From assembly GCF_023856365.1 (NCBI RefSeq), contig NC_064548.1, positions 19,330,461 to 19,394,460 of the forward strand: a stretch of DNA of 64,000 nt, read 5' to 3'. The position numbers and the translations under genes were made by a program. This DNA is from Brienomyrus brachyistius (Eukaryota > Chordata > Actinopteri > Osteoglossiformes > Mormyridae). Below, piece after piece: positions 22,975 through 33,840 of this stretch (positions are counted from its first letter, which is position 1; every line of letters begins with the position of its first letter). Below the pieces are notes generated by a model. That model was not told the DNA's origin. It was given only the letters and a program-made list of their open reading frames with translations, and did not search any database.

Positions 22975-24015
22975 GAGCCCCCCCCCCAAAGGCGCGCTGC
23001 ACCGGGCGCGCCCAGGAGGAGGCGACGAACGGGACGAGGGGACCAAGACCTGAAAAACAAAACCCAAAACCAAGAACAAAAGACCGGGAACTAAACAGAG
23101 AGACAGAACAGGCACAAAGACAGGACCAGGGACAAAACCTGACAGAGGACGGGGAACACGGACCGACAGAGAAAGAGAGGGGACACAGAAGGAACAGGCG
23201 GGACACAAGGGCCAGGAGTGAACGGAGGGCACAGAGGAGGACGGGCAGCAAAGACAGGAGGAACAGAGCCGGAGGGAGCAGAGAGAGGTGGGACAAAGGC
23301 GGAAGGAGGAGAGAGGACCGAAGGGACAAAGGGAGGAGCGAAGGGAGACAAGGAGGGGGAACAGAGGGGAGCCCGAGGGAGACCCAGCGGGCGACGGGCG
23401 GCAGCCGGAGGGGCCGCAGGCGGCCGGGAGGCCGGAGCCGGAGGGGACCTCGGAGGGGCCGAGGAGGCAGGGCGAGGGACCCGCGGAGGGGCCAGGGAGG
23501 GAGCAGGAGGGAGCACCGGGGAAGGGGACGAGGGAGCTGGAGGGGCCCACGGCGAAGGCCCGGAGGAGGGGGGAGCTGCAGCAGGCGGTGACGTCCGGGG
23601 GAGGGCCGGAGGTAGAGGCCCCGCAGGCAACCGAGGAGCCGCCGTCGGGGAGCCCGCAGGCGACCGACCAGGCTCTGGAGAGGGGAGCGAGGCGGGGCGA
23701 CGAAGCCTCGGAGGGGGACCCGCAGGCGACAGCCGACCCGGAGGGCCAGGACCCGCAGGCGCCAGCCGAGCCAGAGCGCAGGCGAGGGAGGGCGAGCCAG
23801 GGGGCAGGGCGGGCGGGACCCCAGCCCTGCGTCTGTGTCCCCTTCCCCTGCGGGACACAGACAGGCCGACCCTAGTTCGGGGTCGAAGTCGCCGGGGCGA
23901 GGGACAAGGGGTTACAAGTTCTGTCCCCGAGGGGTCCCATTCCAGCTCCTCCACCTCCGAAGAGGGAGGAGCCAAGATGGAGTTGTCCGGGACCACCTCG
24001 GGGACTAGGACAGGG

Positions 24016-24365
24016 ACTGGAGCTGCAGCAGTCGGAGGGGACGCCTCTGGAGCTGCTGCAGTCGGAGGGGGCGCCTCTGGAGCTGCTGCAGTCGGAGGGG
24101 GCGCCTCTGGAGCTGCTGCAGTCGGAGGGGGCGCCTCTGGAGCTGCTGCAGTCGGAGGGGGCGCCTCTGGAGCTGCTGCAGGCGGAGGGGGCGCCTCTGG
24201 AGCTGCTGCAGGCGGAGGGGGCGCCTCTGGAGCTGCTGCAGGCGGAGGGGGCGCCTCTGGAGCTGCTGCAGGCGGAGGGGGCGCCTCTGGAGCTGCTGCA
24301 GGCGGAGGGGGCGCCTCTGGAGCTGCTGCAGGCGGAGGGGGCGCCTCTGGAGCTGCTGCAGGCTG
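24016..24365. repeat. 30-bp tandem repeat, ~11.5 units
   Basis: The unit contains GGAGCTGCTGCAG followed by (T/G)CGGAGGGGGCGCCTCT. Identity between units is close to complete apart from one T/G position that changes once along the array, the pattern expected from recent local duplication inside the LTR element. Confidence 0.9.
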
Positions 24366-24575
24366 CCGTGGCGCCGGGACAGGAACACGGTCAGGCTGCC
24401 GTGGCGCCGGGACAGGAACACGGTCAGGCTGCCGTGGCGCCGGGACAGGAACACGGTCAGGCTGCCGTGGCGCCGGGACAGGAACACGGTCAGGCTGCCG
24501 GGGCGCCGGGACAGGAACACGGTCAGGCTGCCGGGGCGCCGGGACAGGAACACGGTCAGGCTGCCGGGGCATCAG
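24360..24575. repeat. 33-bp tandem repeat, ~6 units
   Basis: The unit contains GGCTGCCGTGGCGCCGGGAC then AGGAACACGGTCA. The first three to four units carry GTGGCG and the later ones GGGGCG. It directly follows the 30-bp array within the same ORF. Confidence 0.9.
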
Positions 24576-24944
24576 CCCGGAAACTGCAGGACGCTGCAGT
24601 GGGGACCTCGGCCCAGGTGCTGCAAGCCGCTGTCGTGGGGGCGCCCGCCCGGGAACTGCAGGACGCTGCAGAGGGGGCACCGGCACGGGCGTTGCAAGTC
24701 ACCCTCGTGGGGGCGCCCGCCCGGGAACTGCAGGACACTGCAGTGGGGGCGCCGGCCCAGGCGCTGCAAGCCGCCGTCGTGGGGGCGCTCGCCCTGGAAC
24801 TGCAAGACACTGCAGTGGGGGCGCCGGCCCAGGCGCTGCAAGCCGCCGTCGTGGGGGCGCTCGCCCTGGAACTACAGGTGACTGCAGTGGGGGCGCCTCG
24901 GAAGCGGCTGTAGCAGGCGGGGACAGGAGCGTCTCGGAAGCGGC

Positions 24945-25500
24945 TGCGGCGAGATCAGGAACTGGGGCGAGATCAGGAACTGGGGCGAGATCAGGAACTG
25001 GGGCGAGATCAGGAACTGGGGCGAGATCAGGAACTGGGGCTGCAGGCAATTGCTGTGGGGGTGCTCGCCCGGGAACTGCAGGGGACTGCAGCGGGGGCAC
25101 CTCAGGAGCGGCTGCAGCAGGGCGGTCAGGGACAGGAGCTGCAGCAGGCGGCTGCAGTGGGGGCGCCGGCCCGGGAGCTGCAGGTTGCTGCAGTGGGGGC
25201 GCCGGCCCGGGAGCTGCAGGTTGCTGCAGTGGGGGCGCCTGGACAGGAACAGGAGCGCGGTCAGGAACAGGAGCGCGGTCAGGAACAGGAGCGCGGTCAG
25301 GAACAGGAGCGCGGTCAGGAACAGGAGCTGGCTGCAGTGGGGGCGCCTGCCCGGGAGCTGCAGCAGGCGGCTGCAGAGGGGGCGCCTGCCCGGGAGCTGC
25401 AGCAGGCGGCTGCAGAGGGGGCGCCTGCCCGGGAGCTGCAGCAGGCGGCTGCAGAGGGGGCGCCTGCCCGGGAGCTGCAGCAGGCGGCTGCAGAGGGGGT
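24945..25500. repeat. cluster of 18-bp and 39-bp tandem repeats
   Basis: GCGAGATCAGGAACTGGG is repeated about five times at 24,948-25,040. GGAACAGGAGCGCGGTCA is repeated four times around 25,247-25,325. A 39-bp unit with CTGCAGAGGGGGCGCCTGCC is repeated about four times at 25,330-25,500. All have lengths divisible by three and keep the minus-strand frame open. Confidence 0.85.
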
Positions 25501-26368
25501 GCCTCTGCTGGAACTGGAGCGCGGTCAGGAACTGGAACACGGTCAGGAACAGGAGCTGGCTGCAGAGGGGGCGCCTGCCCGGGAACTGCAGGTTGCTGCA
25601 GTGGGGGCGCCTGCCCGGGAGCTGCAGGTTGCTGCAGTGGGGGCGCCTGCCCGGGAGCTGCAGCAGGCAGCGAAGGCGGCTGCGCAGGCGGCGGCTGCGC
25701 AGGCGGCGGCAGCGGCGAAGGCGGCTGCGCAGGCGGCGGCAGCGGCGAAGGCGGCAATGGCGGCTGCTCTGGAGCAGGGTCCGAGGACAGTGACGGCCGT
25801 TCTGGAGTGGGATCCACCGCTCTCCGGAGCAGGAGCAGCCCTCGGAGATCCGCTGCGAGCTGCTCCAGGACTTCCGGGGGGGAAGCAGGAGTGAACGCAG
25901 CGAACCCCTCCTCTAGCTGCATCACGAGCTGGTCCGCTTCGGGCGACATCTGCCCGGCCAGTTCATCCCTCACCCTCCAGTATAACCCCTGGAGGGTGAA
26001 GAACTGGGTAATGTGAGTCGGGGTTGGAGCGATTACCTCTGGCCGGAGTGTCTCTGCCGTAAGCGGTGGGACGAGCTGAGCCTGCACAGATGAGACGGGC
26101 TTGGTCCCTTTAAGACGCCGCGGGATTCGCGGGATGGCATCTCGTACAGTGGCGGCCCCTTTGTTCGCCACCCGCTCAGGCCGGAAGCAATTCCGCTCGA
26201 GCGGCGGTGGCAACTCCGTGGCGTCCGGTTCGGATGGCCACAGTAGCAGGGATTCATCCACCTCCTCCTCGCTCAAGGGCCAAAACCTGGCCAACGCGCA
26301 GGCTCCCAGACGGAGTACCGGTTCTTCCGGGTTTTGCTTGCTCCGCTTCTTTGCGTGGTCTGTCATTC

Positions 26369-26656
26369 TGTCACGATATACGTCGGCGGTAGAGGCGCAC
26401 GGGTAAGGTGATGAGCGGAGAGGCAAGCAAGCAGGCAGACTTAGGGCAAAACGGGGATTTATTGGAAGGACGAGGACTTGGGAACATGGCACGCCGACTA
26501 ACATCAATGACAGACAACGCTAACAGGTAAGACCAGGACTTAAAACCAGACAAGACTAATCAAAGTAAGCAGATACAGCAGGGTACAATCAAGGAAATAC
26601 ACGTGGGAAGGCAGGGGGCGTGGCACACACGAGGAGCGGACGAGCCGGGCATGACA
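26369..26656 (-). repeat. 5' LTR (right)
   Basis: 288 bp, TG...CA ends, flanked outside by AGTAC. On the minus strand the coding frame starts at 26,366, directly inside this LTR. Confidence 0.9.
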
Positions 26657-26689
26657 AGTACCTTTCTATGACTTAATAAACATGGTCAG

Positions 26690-26895
26690 ACGTTTTTTGG
26701 GTTAGGATACCGTGCCTGTGAGCAGAGAATCACCAGTTTAAATCCCTCGGTCGGCAGAGTGTTTTCGTTGTTGCGCTGTTGAACAAAGCCCTTAGTCCCC
26801 AGTTGCTTCAGGAACTGGTAGACCCTGCTTTGTCCAAAAAAAAAATAAAAATCCTGTGCACTGTGGGTAAAAGTGTTTGCCGAATAATGCATTTC
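26690..26895 (+). repeat. tRNA-derived SINE
   Basis: Head 'gttaggataccgtgcctgtgagcagagaatcaccagtttaaatccc' gives A-like and B-like boxes, followed by 'agtgttttcg...acaaagcccttagtccccag', an A-rich stretch and a body also seen in other SINEs of the window. Confidence 0.55.
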
Positions 26896-26899
26896 ACAG

Positions 26900-28135
26900 A
26901 GCTGCTATTCTGGGATGAAGAATGGATTGTGTGCTGAAAATCAGTTTGGTATTTAGTTTTGGATGATAAGATAATGAAAAGAGTTTCCTTTCCAAAAAAT
27001 GACATGTTTCATATATGTACAGATGAAGTGATTTATATAAGGACTGTAATTATTAACTTACAATTTAAATCTGTAATAAAACTATGTTGAAAAGCAGTTT
27101 AAATGTAATTAATTTAAATGTCAGTTTATATGATTAGGATTCTTAATTGGACATTTTAATTACGTTTTTCGTTTAATCATTTTTCATTTCAAATTTATCA
27201 TTTTATTCATAAAGCTTGAACCTTGTGGTATAATTACGTGTTTTAATTACATTTGTATTAATGAAACTGATATGTTTTATGATATGTTGAACTTATTAAT
27301 AATAGTCATATGTTATTAATGCCCTGACACCAGGTATTTTAAAGGCATATATGTGTTTATAACTGGTGAACATTGTGAAAATTACACTTTAGTTTAATTT
27401 TTAATATGTGTAGTTGCTAAATGTATTTTAAAAAGATGATGTCAGTTATGGCCTCACCTGTCATGCTGAGAAAAGAGCTTCAAAAACCTGCGTTTCAAAC
27501 CTGCACACGCAGACCATACAAAAAAGACAATTAACAGTAACTAGTATACATAATTTGGTTGTAAATGATACAGCCTCTTTTTCAGCTCCGTTTTAGATGT
27601 ATTAATATTTTGCTAGTGATTTGGTACACATTTCAGGCCAATTATTATATATTTTATGTATTGTTTTACTGTTATCACAATAATGATCTTATACATTTAC
27701 CAGACCTTGAAAATCCACAAAATAGCACGCTGGATTATTCCTGCATTGTCGCTCACTACATTGTAAAAGTGGTAGGATATTGTTGGATGTCTAAACTTAC
27801 TTCACTATACATGGTACCAGAGTACAGTCCCCAGACAATCAAACAGACAATGAGTATTGTTCATAACAAGGACATTTATCAAGGTTTGCAGGTGCAAATA
27901 TATAGTACAAATAAATAGCCTTATGGACAACAAAAAACATTTCTAGTAGATGCCTCATTTTCTCAGTCATTCACAGCGCATCTGGCAAAGTAGAGCTATG
28001 TGAAATGTAGCAAAGTCGTTATATCTGAACGGAAATTAAAGAAATTCTGCCTGACACGACTAACATTATTAGTCAGCTGGCAGAATAGGCTGCCGTCATT
28101 ACTGAAAGTGACTGGGTCTTTATTCATTCTCACAA
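26900..28135. other. AT-rich non-coding DNA
   Basis: No repeat family or gene is recognised. A 117-codon + frame at 27,565-27,918 is rich in I, Y, F and N as expected of random AT-rich DNA and has no recognisable domain. Confidence 0.5.
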
Positions 28136-28139
28136 ATTT

Positions 28140-30170
28140 GGTGTTCGTGGCACTGCTGCCCCACACGTGCAGGGCTGCGGGTTTAAATCCTGCATCTACT
28201 CTGTGAACGTGGAGTCTGCATGTTCTTCCTGTGTCTGCTCTGTGAACGTGGAGTCTGCATGTTCTTCCTGTGTCTGCTCTGTGAACGCGGAGTCTGCATG
28301 TTCTTCCTGTGTCTGCTCTGTGAACGCGGAGTCTGCATGTTCTTCCTGTGTCTGCTCTGTGAACGCGGAGTCTGCATGTTCTTCCTGTGTCTGCTCTGTG
28401 AACGCGGAGTCTGCATGTTCTTCCTGTGTCTGCTCTGTGAACGCGGAGTCTGCATGTTCTTCCTGTGTCTGCTCTGTGAACGCGGAGTCTGCATGTTCTT
28501 CCTGTGTCTGCTCTGTGAACGTGGAGTCTGCATGTTCTTCCTGTGTCTGCTCTGTGAACGTGGAGTCTGCATGTTCTTCCTGTGTCTGCTCTGTGAACGT
28601 GGAGTCTGCATGTTCTTCCTGTGTCTGCTCTGTGAACGTGGAGTCTGCATGTACTTCCTGTGTCTGCTCTGTGAACGTGGAGTCTGCATGTTCTTCCTGT
28701 GTCTGCTCTGTGAACGTGGAGTCTGCATGTACTTCCTGTGTCTGCTCTGTGAACGTGGAGTCTGCATGTTCTTCCTGTGTCTGCTCTGTGAACGTGGAGT
28801 CTGCATGTTCTTCCTGTGTCTGCTCTGTGAAAGTGGAGTCTGCATGTACTTCCTGTGTCTGCTCTGTGAACGTGGAGTCTGCATGTTCTTCCTGTGTCTG
28901 CTCTGTGAACGTGGAGTCTGCATGTACTTCCTGTGTCTGCTCTGTGAACGTGGAGTCTGCATGTTCTTCCTGTGTCTGCACTGTGAACGTGGAGTCTGCA
29001 TGTTCTTCCAGTGTCTGCACTGTGAACGTGGAGTCTGCATGTTCTTCCTGTGTCTGCACTGTAAACGTGGAGTCTGCATGTTATTCCTGTGTCTGCACTG
29101 TAAACGTGGAGTCTGCATGTTCTTCCTGTATCTGCACTGTGAATGTGGAGTCTGCATGTTCTTCCTGTGTCTGCACTGTGAACGTGGAGTCTGCATGTTC
29201 TTCCTGTGTCTGCACTGTGAACGTGGAGTCTGCATGTTCTTCCTGTGTCTGCACTGTAAACGTGGAGTCTGCATGTTCTTCCTGCATCTGCACTGTGAAC
29301 GTGGAGTCTGCATGTTCTTCCTGTATCTGCTCTGTGAACGTGGAGTCTGCATGTTCTTCCTGCGTCTGCACTGTAAACGTGGAGTCTGCATGTTCTTCCT
29401 GTGTCTGCTCTGTGAACGTGGAGTCTGCATGTTCTTCCTGTGTCTGCACTGTGAACGTGGGGTCTGCATGTTCTTCCTGTGTCTGCACTGTGAACGTGGG
29501 GTCTGCATGTTCTTCCAGTGTCTGCACTGTGAACGTGGGGTCTGCATGTTCTTCCTGTGTCTGCACTGTGAACGTGGAGTCTGCATGTTCTTCCTGTGTC
29601 TGCACTGTGAACGTGGAGTCTGCATGTTCTTCCTGTGTCTGCACTGTGAACGTGGAGTCTGCATGTTCTTCCAGTGTCTGCACTGTGAACGTGGAGTCTG
29701 CATGTTCTTCCTGTGTCTGCACTGTGAACGTGGAGTCTGCATGTTCTTCCAGTGTCTGCACTGTGAACGTGGAGTCTGCATGTTCTTCCTGTGTCTGCAC
29801 TGTGAACGTGGAGTCTGCATGTTCTTCCTGTGTCTGCACTGTGAACGTGGAGTCTGCATGTTCTTCCTGTGTCTGCACTGTGAACGTGGAGTCTGCATGT
29901 TCTTCCTGTGTCTGCTCTGTGAACGTGGAGTCTGCATGTTCTGCCTGTGTCTGCTCTGTGAACGTGGAGTCTGCATGTTCTTCCTGTGTCTGCACTGTGA
30001 ACGTGGAGTCTGCATGTTCTCCCTGTGTCTGCTCTGTGAACGTGGAGTCTGCATGTTCTTCCTGTGTCTGCACTGTAAACATGGAGTCTGCATGTTCTTC
30101 CTGTATCATGCGGGCTTCCTTTGGGTATTCGGTTTTGTTACTGCTATCGAAAGACTTTGCTGCATAAAAC
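28140..30170 (+). repeat. SINE interrupted by a 39-bp minisatellite, ~49 units
   Basis: SINE sequence enters at ~28,140 ('ctgccccacacgtgcagggc', B-box-like GCGGGTTTAAATCCTGC). It then becomes a tandem array with unit TGTGAACGTGGAGTCTGCAT + GTTCTTCCTGTGTCTGCTC from 28,202 to 30,112. After the last unit the SINE body resumes ('catgcgggcttcctttgggtattcggtttt...gaaagactttgctgc'), which matches 'gtgggtttcctccgggtactccggtttcc...caaagacatgctg' of the SINEs at 33 and 37 kb. So the array is an expansion of one internal SINE segment. All units keep 39 bp, so frames stay open on both strands (666 and 636 codons). Cysteine-rich products such as CSVNVESACSSCV are therefore artefacts. Confidence 0.9.
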
Positions 30171-30269
30171 ATTATTACATCATTCATGAAGAATAATAAA
30201 TTAAACAGGGAAAAAGAAGAAACAGAATGAAAGAAAAAAAAGCCAGATGAGAATGGAGGAAAAAACCCT

Positions 30270-30355
30270 CTTTGAGCTGTATTCCATGTATGAAAGGTGT
30301 TACATAAATAAAGATTATTATTATTATTATTGTTATTATTATTATTATTATTATG
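30270..30355 (+). repeat. retroelement tail with (ATT)n
   Basis: The segment 'gtatgaaaggtgttacataaataaag' followed by about fifteen ATT units is the common 3' end of fish non-LTR elements. Confidence 0.6.
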
Positions 30356-30469
30356 GTCAGTTTGTTGCCCAGCCCCCTAGGCATAGTAACATTGTAGAAT
30401 CAAGAACGAATGGGCTTGTTTGCTAAAAGGAAGCTGTAAGTTGTGGTCATGGTCAAACCAAAGTCCATC

Positions 30470-30880
30470 AATCAGTGCAGTCCTGGTGCCAGCCTGTGAG
30501 AGATTGAAGGCTGCATCTACAATGTCATGGTTTGTAAGTCTCATACACTATGTCATACTTCATCGGACTGAGCCTGGACTCCAGCTCAGATGGTGCCCAC
30601 CCCCGGCACCATCGGGACATGTGGGAAGGAGGCAGAGAGCATGGGTGGTTAGAACATGCATTGAGACATCAATGGACGAGGACAGTAGACAGTACACCAG
30701 TAGTACAGCGGCACCAGCAGTCATAGTTACGGTGTGTTATGTGTTAGGTTGCCTGTAAGCTAAACTGAAGTAATAGGTCTTCAGTGGAGATTTGAAGACT
30801 GAGACCGCTTCGGCATCCCGAACATGAGCTGGCAAACCATTCCACAATTTACACATCATGTAGCAGGATGCTTTACTGCC
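30470..30880. repeat. probable interspersed repeat remnant
   Basis: The stretch ending 'aggtcttcagtggagatttgaagactgagaccgcttcggcatcccgaacatgagctggcaaaccattccaca' is familiar as a dispersed fish sequence, and a diverged relative of its last part appears near 43,240-43,330 ('agctcattccatcagagtgg'). No coding frame is intact. Confidence 0.4.
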
Positions 30881-31555
30881 AACTGTTACTTTGTTTATAC
30901 GTGGGTTGACCTCACAGAGCTTGCAGTCTGTGTTCTGGATGCCCAGTATTGCCTGGGATACGTTCCCAACTCACCAGCAAGGATAAACAGCTGTAAGATG
31001 GATACATTTGATTTAGAATGTAATCTCAAATTATGTTTGTGCTTTGTAATTGTTGGGTTTGACAGCTAGCATATGTAGATAGATACAGTGTTAATACTGC
31101 ATGAAACAATATTACTGTTTGATTGGATTTAAGTCATCAAAGAATAAAAAAATTAAATACTTCAAATAAAAATTGAGACAAAATATGTGAGAGTGACCAA
31201 GGTCTAATATTCATTTATTGATCTTACAAGTGCTGGACATGTCTGAATACATGTTGATGATGCATCATTTACGTCTAATACACTGAGACGTAACAGATCA
31301 TGTTAGAGTTTGTCTGAAAGGACTTGAGGGTCTTGAGAAAAGGGGGCCACGTTAAACAACTACAAATTGTTATCAACAAAAGTTTTGTATTCTTTATGAA
31401 TGACAACCCTTGTGACCGTGACCAGGGAGAACGTTTCGAAGATGGGTGGATGAATGGTAACCGCGATTCAGGCAAACCGTCTTTAGTGAGCCTTATTCAT
31501 CCGATTCAATCCACTTCGATTTATTTTTGTATGGCAATTGTGTGGCAATCCAAGG

Positions 31556-31592
<37 letters not shown>

Positions 31593-32220
31593 ACAAACGA
31601 ATGAACGAACGAACGAACTACTACTTTCTACACTACTTACACACCAGTCAATAGCATTTGCACACCACAGGTTTATATCACCTTTTCATTTGTTTAATAA
31701 ACTTTTCATTCTTTTTAAACGTGGAAAAGTTGAGTGAACAACTATAAATGAAAACACTGAAAATGTAGTCAAATAAAACAAGTTTCCTTCATAACATGGA
31801 AAGAGTATAAAACAGTGCACATCTTATTAACTGGTTGTGTGCTGACGGCAGTCAAATTCTAGACTGTCCTTTAACTTTCAATGCACCAGTTACCTGTTTA
31901 GTCCCATGAAACAGAGCAGTATTTAATGTCCCTTGTAGGGAAGAATGCCTCAAATTTTCTCTGCTGTTATAACTACTAGAGGAGGTCACTTTGATGAAAC
32001 AAAGATATTGCATTTTATTGCTAATAAAGGCACTGAAAATCTAAAAAATAATGTTTGTTAGGAAAGAATGCTGAGTGTATTTTTAGTAAATGTTAAGTGA
32101 GTAACATGCACATGTAGAAAATCTGTGTGTACATTTAAAAATTTTGAAAACAGATCCATTTAAAGGTTCTGGATTTGTTTTTTACGTGTGTTTTTTTTTG
32201 TATTACATTACCTCTACGGA
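30880..32220. other. non-coding DNA
   Basis: No gene is recognised. The only structured piece is a (GAAA)n-(GA)n-(CGAA)n compound microsatellite at 31,556-31,620. Confidence 0.5.
31556..31620. repeat. compound (GAAA)n(GA)n(GAAC)n microsatellite
   Basis: Three successive simple repeats: GAAA x5, GA x8, then AACG/AATG units. Confidence 0.85.
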
Positions 32221-32885
32221 CGGTATGGTGGTGCAGTGGTTAGCACTGTAAGGGGCGGCATGGTGGTGCAGTGGTTAGCACTGTAGGGGGCGGCATGGTG
32301 GTGCAGTGGTTAGCACTGTAGGGGGCGGCATGGTGGTGCAGTGGTTAGCACTGTAGGGGGCGGCATGGTGGTGCAGTGGTTAGCACTGTAGGGGGAGGCA
32401 TGGTGGTGCAGTGGTTAGCACTGTAGGGGGCGGCATGGTGGTGCAGTGGTTAGCACTGTAGGGGGAGGCATGGTGGTGCAGTGGTTAGCACTGTAGGGGG
32501 CGGCATGGTGGTGCAGTGGTTAGCACTGTAGGGGGAGGCATGGTGGTGCAGTGGTTAGCACTGTAGGGGGCGGCATGGTGGTGCAGTGGTTAGCACTGTA
32601 GGGGGAGGCATGGTGGTGCAGTGGTTAACACTGTATGGAGCGGCATGGTGGTGCAGTGGTTAGCACTGTAAGGGGCGGCATGGTGGTGCAGTGGTTAGCA
32701 CTGTAAGGGGCGGCATGGTGGTGCAGTGGTTAGCACTGTAAGGGGCGGCATGGTGGTGCAGTGGTTAGCACTGTAAGGGGCGGCATGGTGGTGCAGTGGT
32801 TAGCACTGTAAGGGGCGGCATGGTGGTGCAGTGGTTAGCACTGTAAGGGGCGGCATGGTGGTGCAGTGGTTAGCACTTTTGCCTC
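32221..32885 (+). repeat. 35-bp minisatellite from a SINE head, 19 units
   Basis: The unit CGGCATGGTGGTGCAGTGGT + TAGCACTGTAAGGGG repeats every 35 bp from 32,221; the last unit (32,851) is the head of the SINE that follows. In the middle of the array the linker alternates between GGGGGCGG and GGGGGAGG, giving a 70-bp higher-order period for about four cycles. The end units carry TAAGGGG linkers. Confidence 0.9.
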
Positions 32886-33232
32886 ACACTTCTGGGACGC
32901 AAGTTCGAGTCTCCGCCTGGGTCACGCGTGTGTGGAGTTTGTATGTTCTCCCCATGTCATGGTGGGGTTTCCTCCAGGTATTTCGGTCCCCCCCCCCCCC
33001 CCCCCCCCCCGCAGTCCAAAGACATGCTGAGGCTAATTGGAGATATTAAATTGCCCGTAGGTGTGCATGCGTGGGTGAATGGTGTGTGAGTGACTGGTGT
33101 GTGAGTGTGCCCTGCGATGGGCTTGCCCCCCATTCTGGGTTGTTCCCTGCCTCGTGCCCATTGCTTCCGGGATAGGCTCCGGACCCCCCACGACCCAGTA
33201 GGATAAGCGGTTTGGAAAATGGATGGATGGAC
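32851..33232 (+). repeat. tRNA-derived SINE, full length
   Basis: The head GGTGGTGCAGTGGTTAGCAC (A-box region) is followed by AAGTTCGAGTCTCC (B box), a body with 'ggagtttgtatgttctcccc' and 'gacatgctgaggctaattgg', and a tail with 'gggataggctccggaccccc', 'aggataagcggtttggaaaatgg' and ATGGATGGA. A C23 run (32,988-33,010) replaces the short C-run of the sister copy at 37.4 kb. Confidence 0.85.
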
Positions 33233-33504
33233 ATTACCTCTAAGCAGTTAAAACAAATTTTCCAAGTCAACTCAAGGCAATAATAAAACCTTACAAACAC
33301 CAAGCAACAGCGCCCTCTGTAGGATGTGACTGCAATGTTGTGAAAAAAGAGACGCATGACCCAAGTCCTGTTATCACGGAAGGGACTTTTAAAAAACATC
33401 GAAATGCATCACGCAGTAAATATTTATACTAATTATCCCCCCACGAGAAACTCGTGTGGTTTAGGTCACTGGTCTTATTAGTTATGAGGGTTTTGCTCTT
33501 GTAT

Positions 33505-33840
33505 GGCACTGGCTCACTGCAAAGCAGTAACACAATGTCCCCATAACGTGATAAATATCCGTTTTTTTCCCCTTATGGGGACCGGTTTCCTGGTCCCCAT
33601 AAGGCAAAAACTCAATTTTATAAAAATTGGTGACTGCTATGAAAAAACGAAAAATGCAAAAACTCTTGTATTTTGCTTGGTTACTTATGGTTATGTTTAG
33701 GGCAGGGTTAGGGGTTAAAGTTGTCATCGTTAGTATTAGCATTTTTCCCATATAAGTGAATGAGCGGGCCCCATAAGGATAGGTATACCCAAGGTGTGTG
33801 TGTGTGTATGTGTGTATGTGTGTGATCTAGATATACCTAA
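33505..33840. mobile_element. MITE-like repeat with GTCCCCATAAGG hairpin
   Basis: A perfect 13-bp stem CCTTATGGGGACC / GGTCCCCATAAGG (33,571-33,583 and 33,592-33,604) with an 8-base loop is followed by 'ttagggcagggttaggggttaaag' and by CCCCATAAGG again near 33,769. A (GT)n tract follows (33,796-33,822). This combination is widespread in teleost genomes; the family is not named here. Confidence 0.55.

Larger units (their letters stand above)
23091..26366 (-). pseudogene. proline-rich gag-like ORF of the LTR element, one in-frame stop
   Basis: A single minus-strand frame runs from an ATG at 26,366-26,364 to a stop at 23,091-23,093, interrupted only by one TGA (24,699-24,701) that lies in a repeat where sister units read CGG. 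The first ~190 residues are non-repetitive and could be a structural domain (MTDHAKKRSKQ start; an acidic/hydrophobic patch LSEEEVDESLLLW; a helix-rich part TLQGLYWRVRDELAGQM). After that the product is low-complexity, with tandem peptides such as PAAAPEAPPP (10 residues), DRVPVPAPRQP (11) and APVPDL (6). The final third is Pro/Ser/Leu-rich. No CCHC knuckle was seen, so 'gag-like' rests on position only. The + strand is also open for long distances, as an artefact of composition. Confidence 0.55.
22687..26656 (-). mobile_element. young non-autonomous LTR retrotransposon
   Basis: Two 288-bp direct repeats (22,687-22,974 and 26,369-26,656) begin TGTCACGATA and end GGGCATGACA on the + strand. 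They are bounded by a 5-bp target duplication AGTAC (22,682-22,686 and 26,657-26,661). Read on the minus strand the LTR contains AATAAA, the right LTR is the 5' LTR, and a G10 tract (22,978-22,987) next to the left LTR is a plausible polypurine tract. The internal 3.4 kb holds one long proline-rich frame and no protease, reverse transcriptase, RNase H or integrase. The two LTRs differ at a single position (T/C in 'acatgtggg' against 'acacgtggg'), so the insertion is recent. No tRNA primer-binding site follows the 5' LTR; the ATG comes two bases after it. Confidence 0.9.

Noticed and set aside
23218..26016. 932-codon Gly/Ala-rich ORF on the + strand
   Set aside because: It is antisense to the LTR element's frame; LTR polarity (AATAAA, polypurine tract, ATG next to the 5' LTR) points to the minus strand, and the + frame follows from GC-rich tandem repeats.
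28167..30196. Long cysteine-rich ORFs (about 650 codons) on both strands
   Set aside because: They are produced by a 39-bp tandem repeat whose length is divisible by three, inside a SINE; several frames on both strands are open and the flanks are SINE sequence.
33700..33720. Telomere-like TTAGGG words
   Set aside because: Only two or three imperfect units within a dispersed repeat; not an interstitial telomere array.
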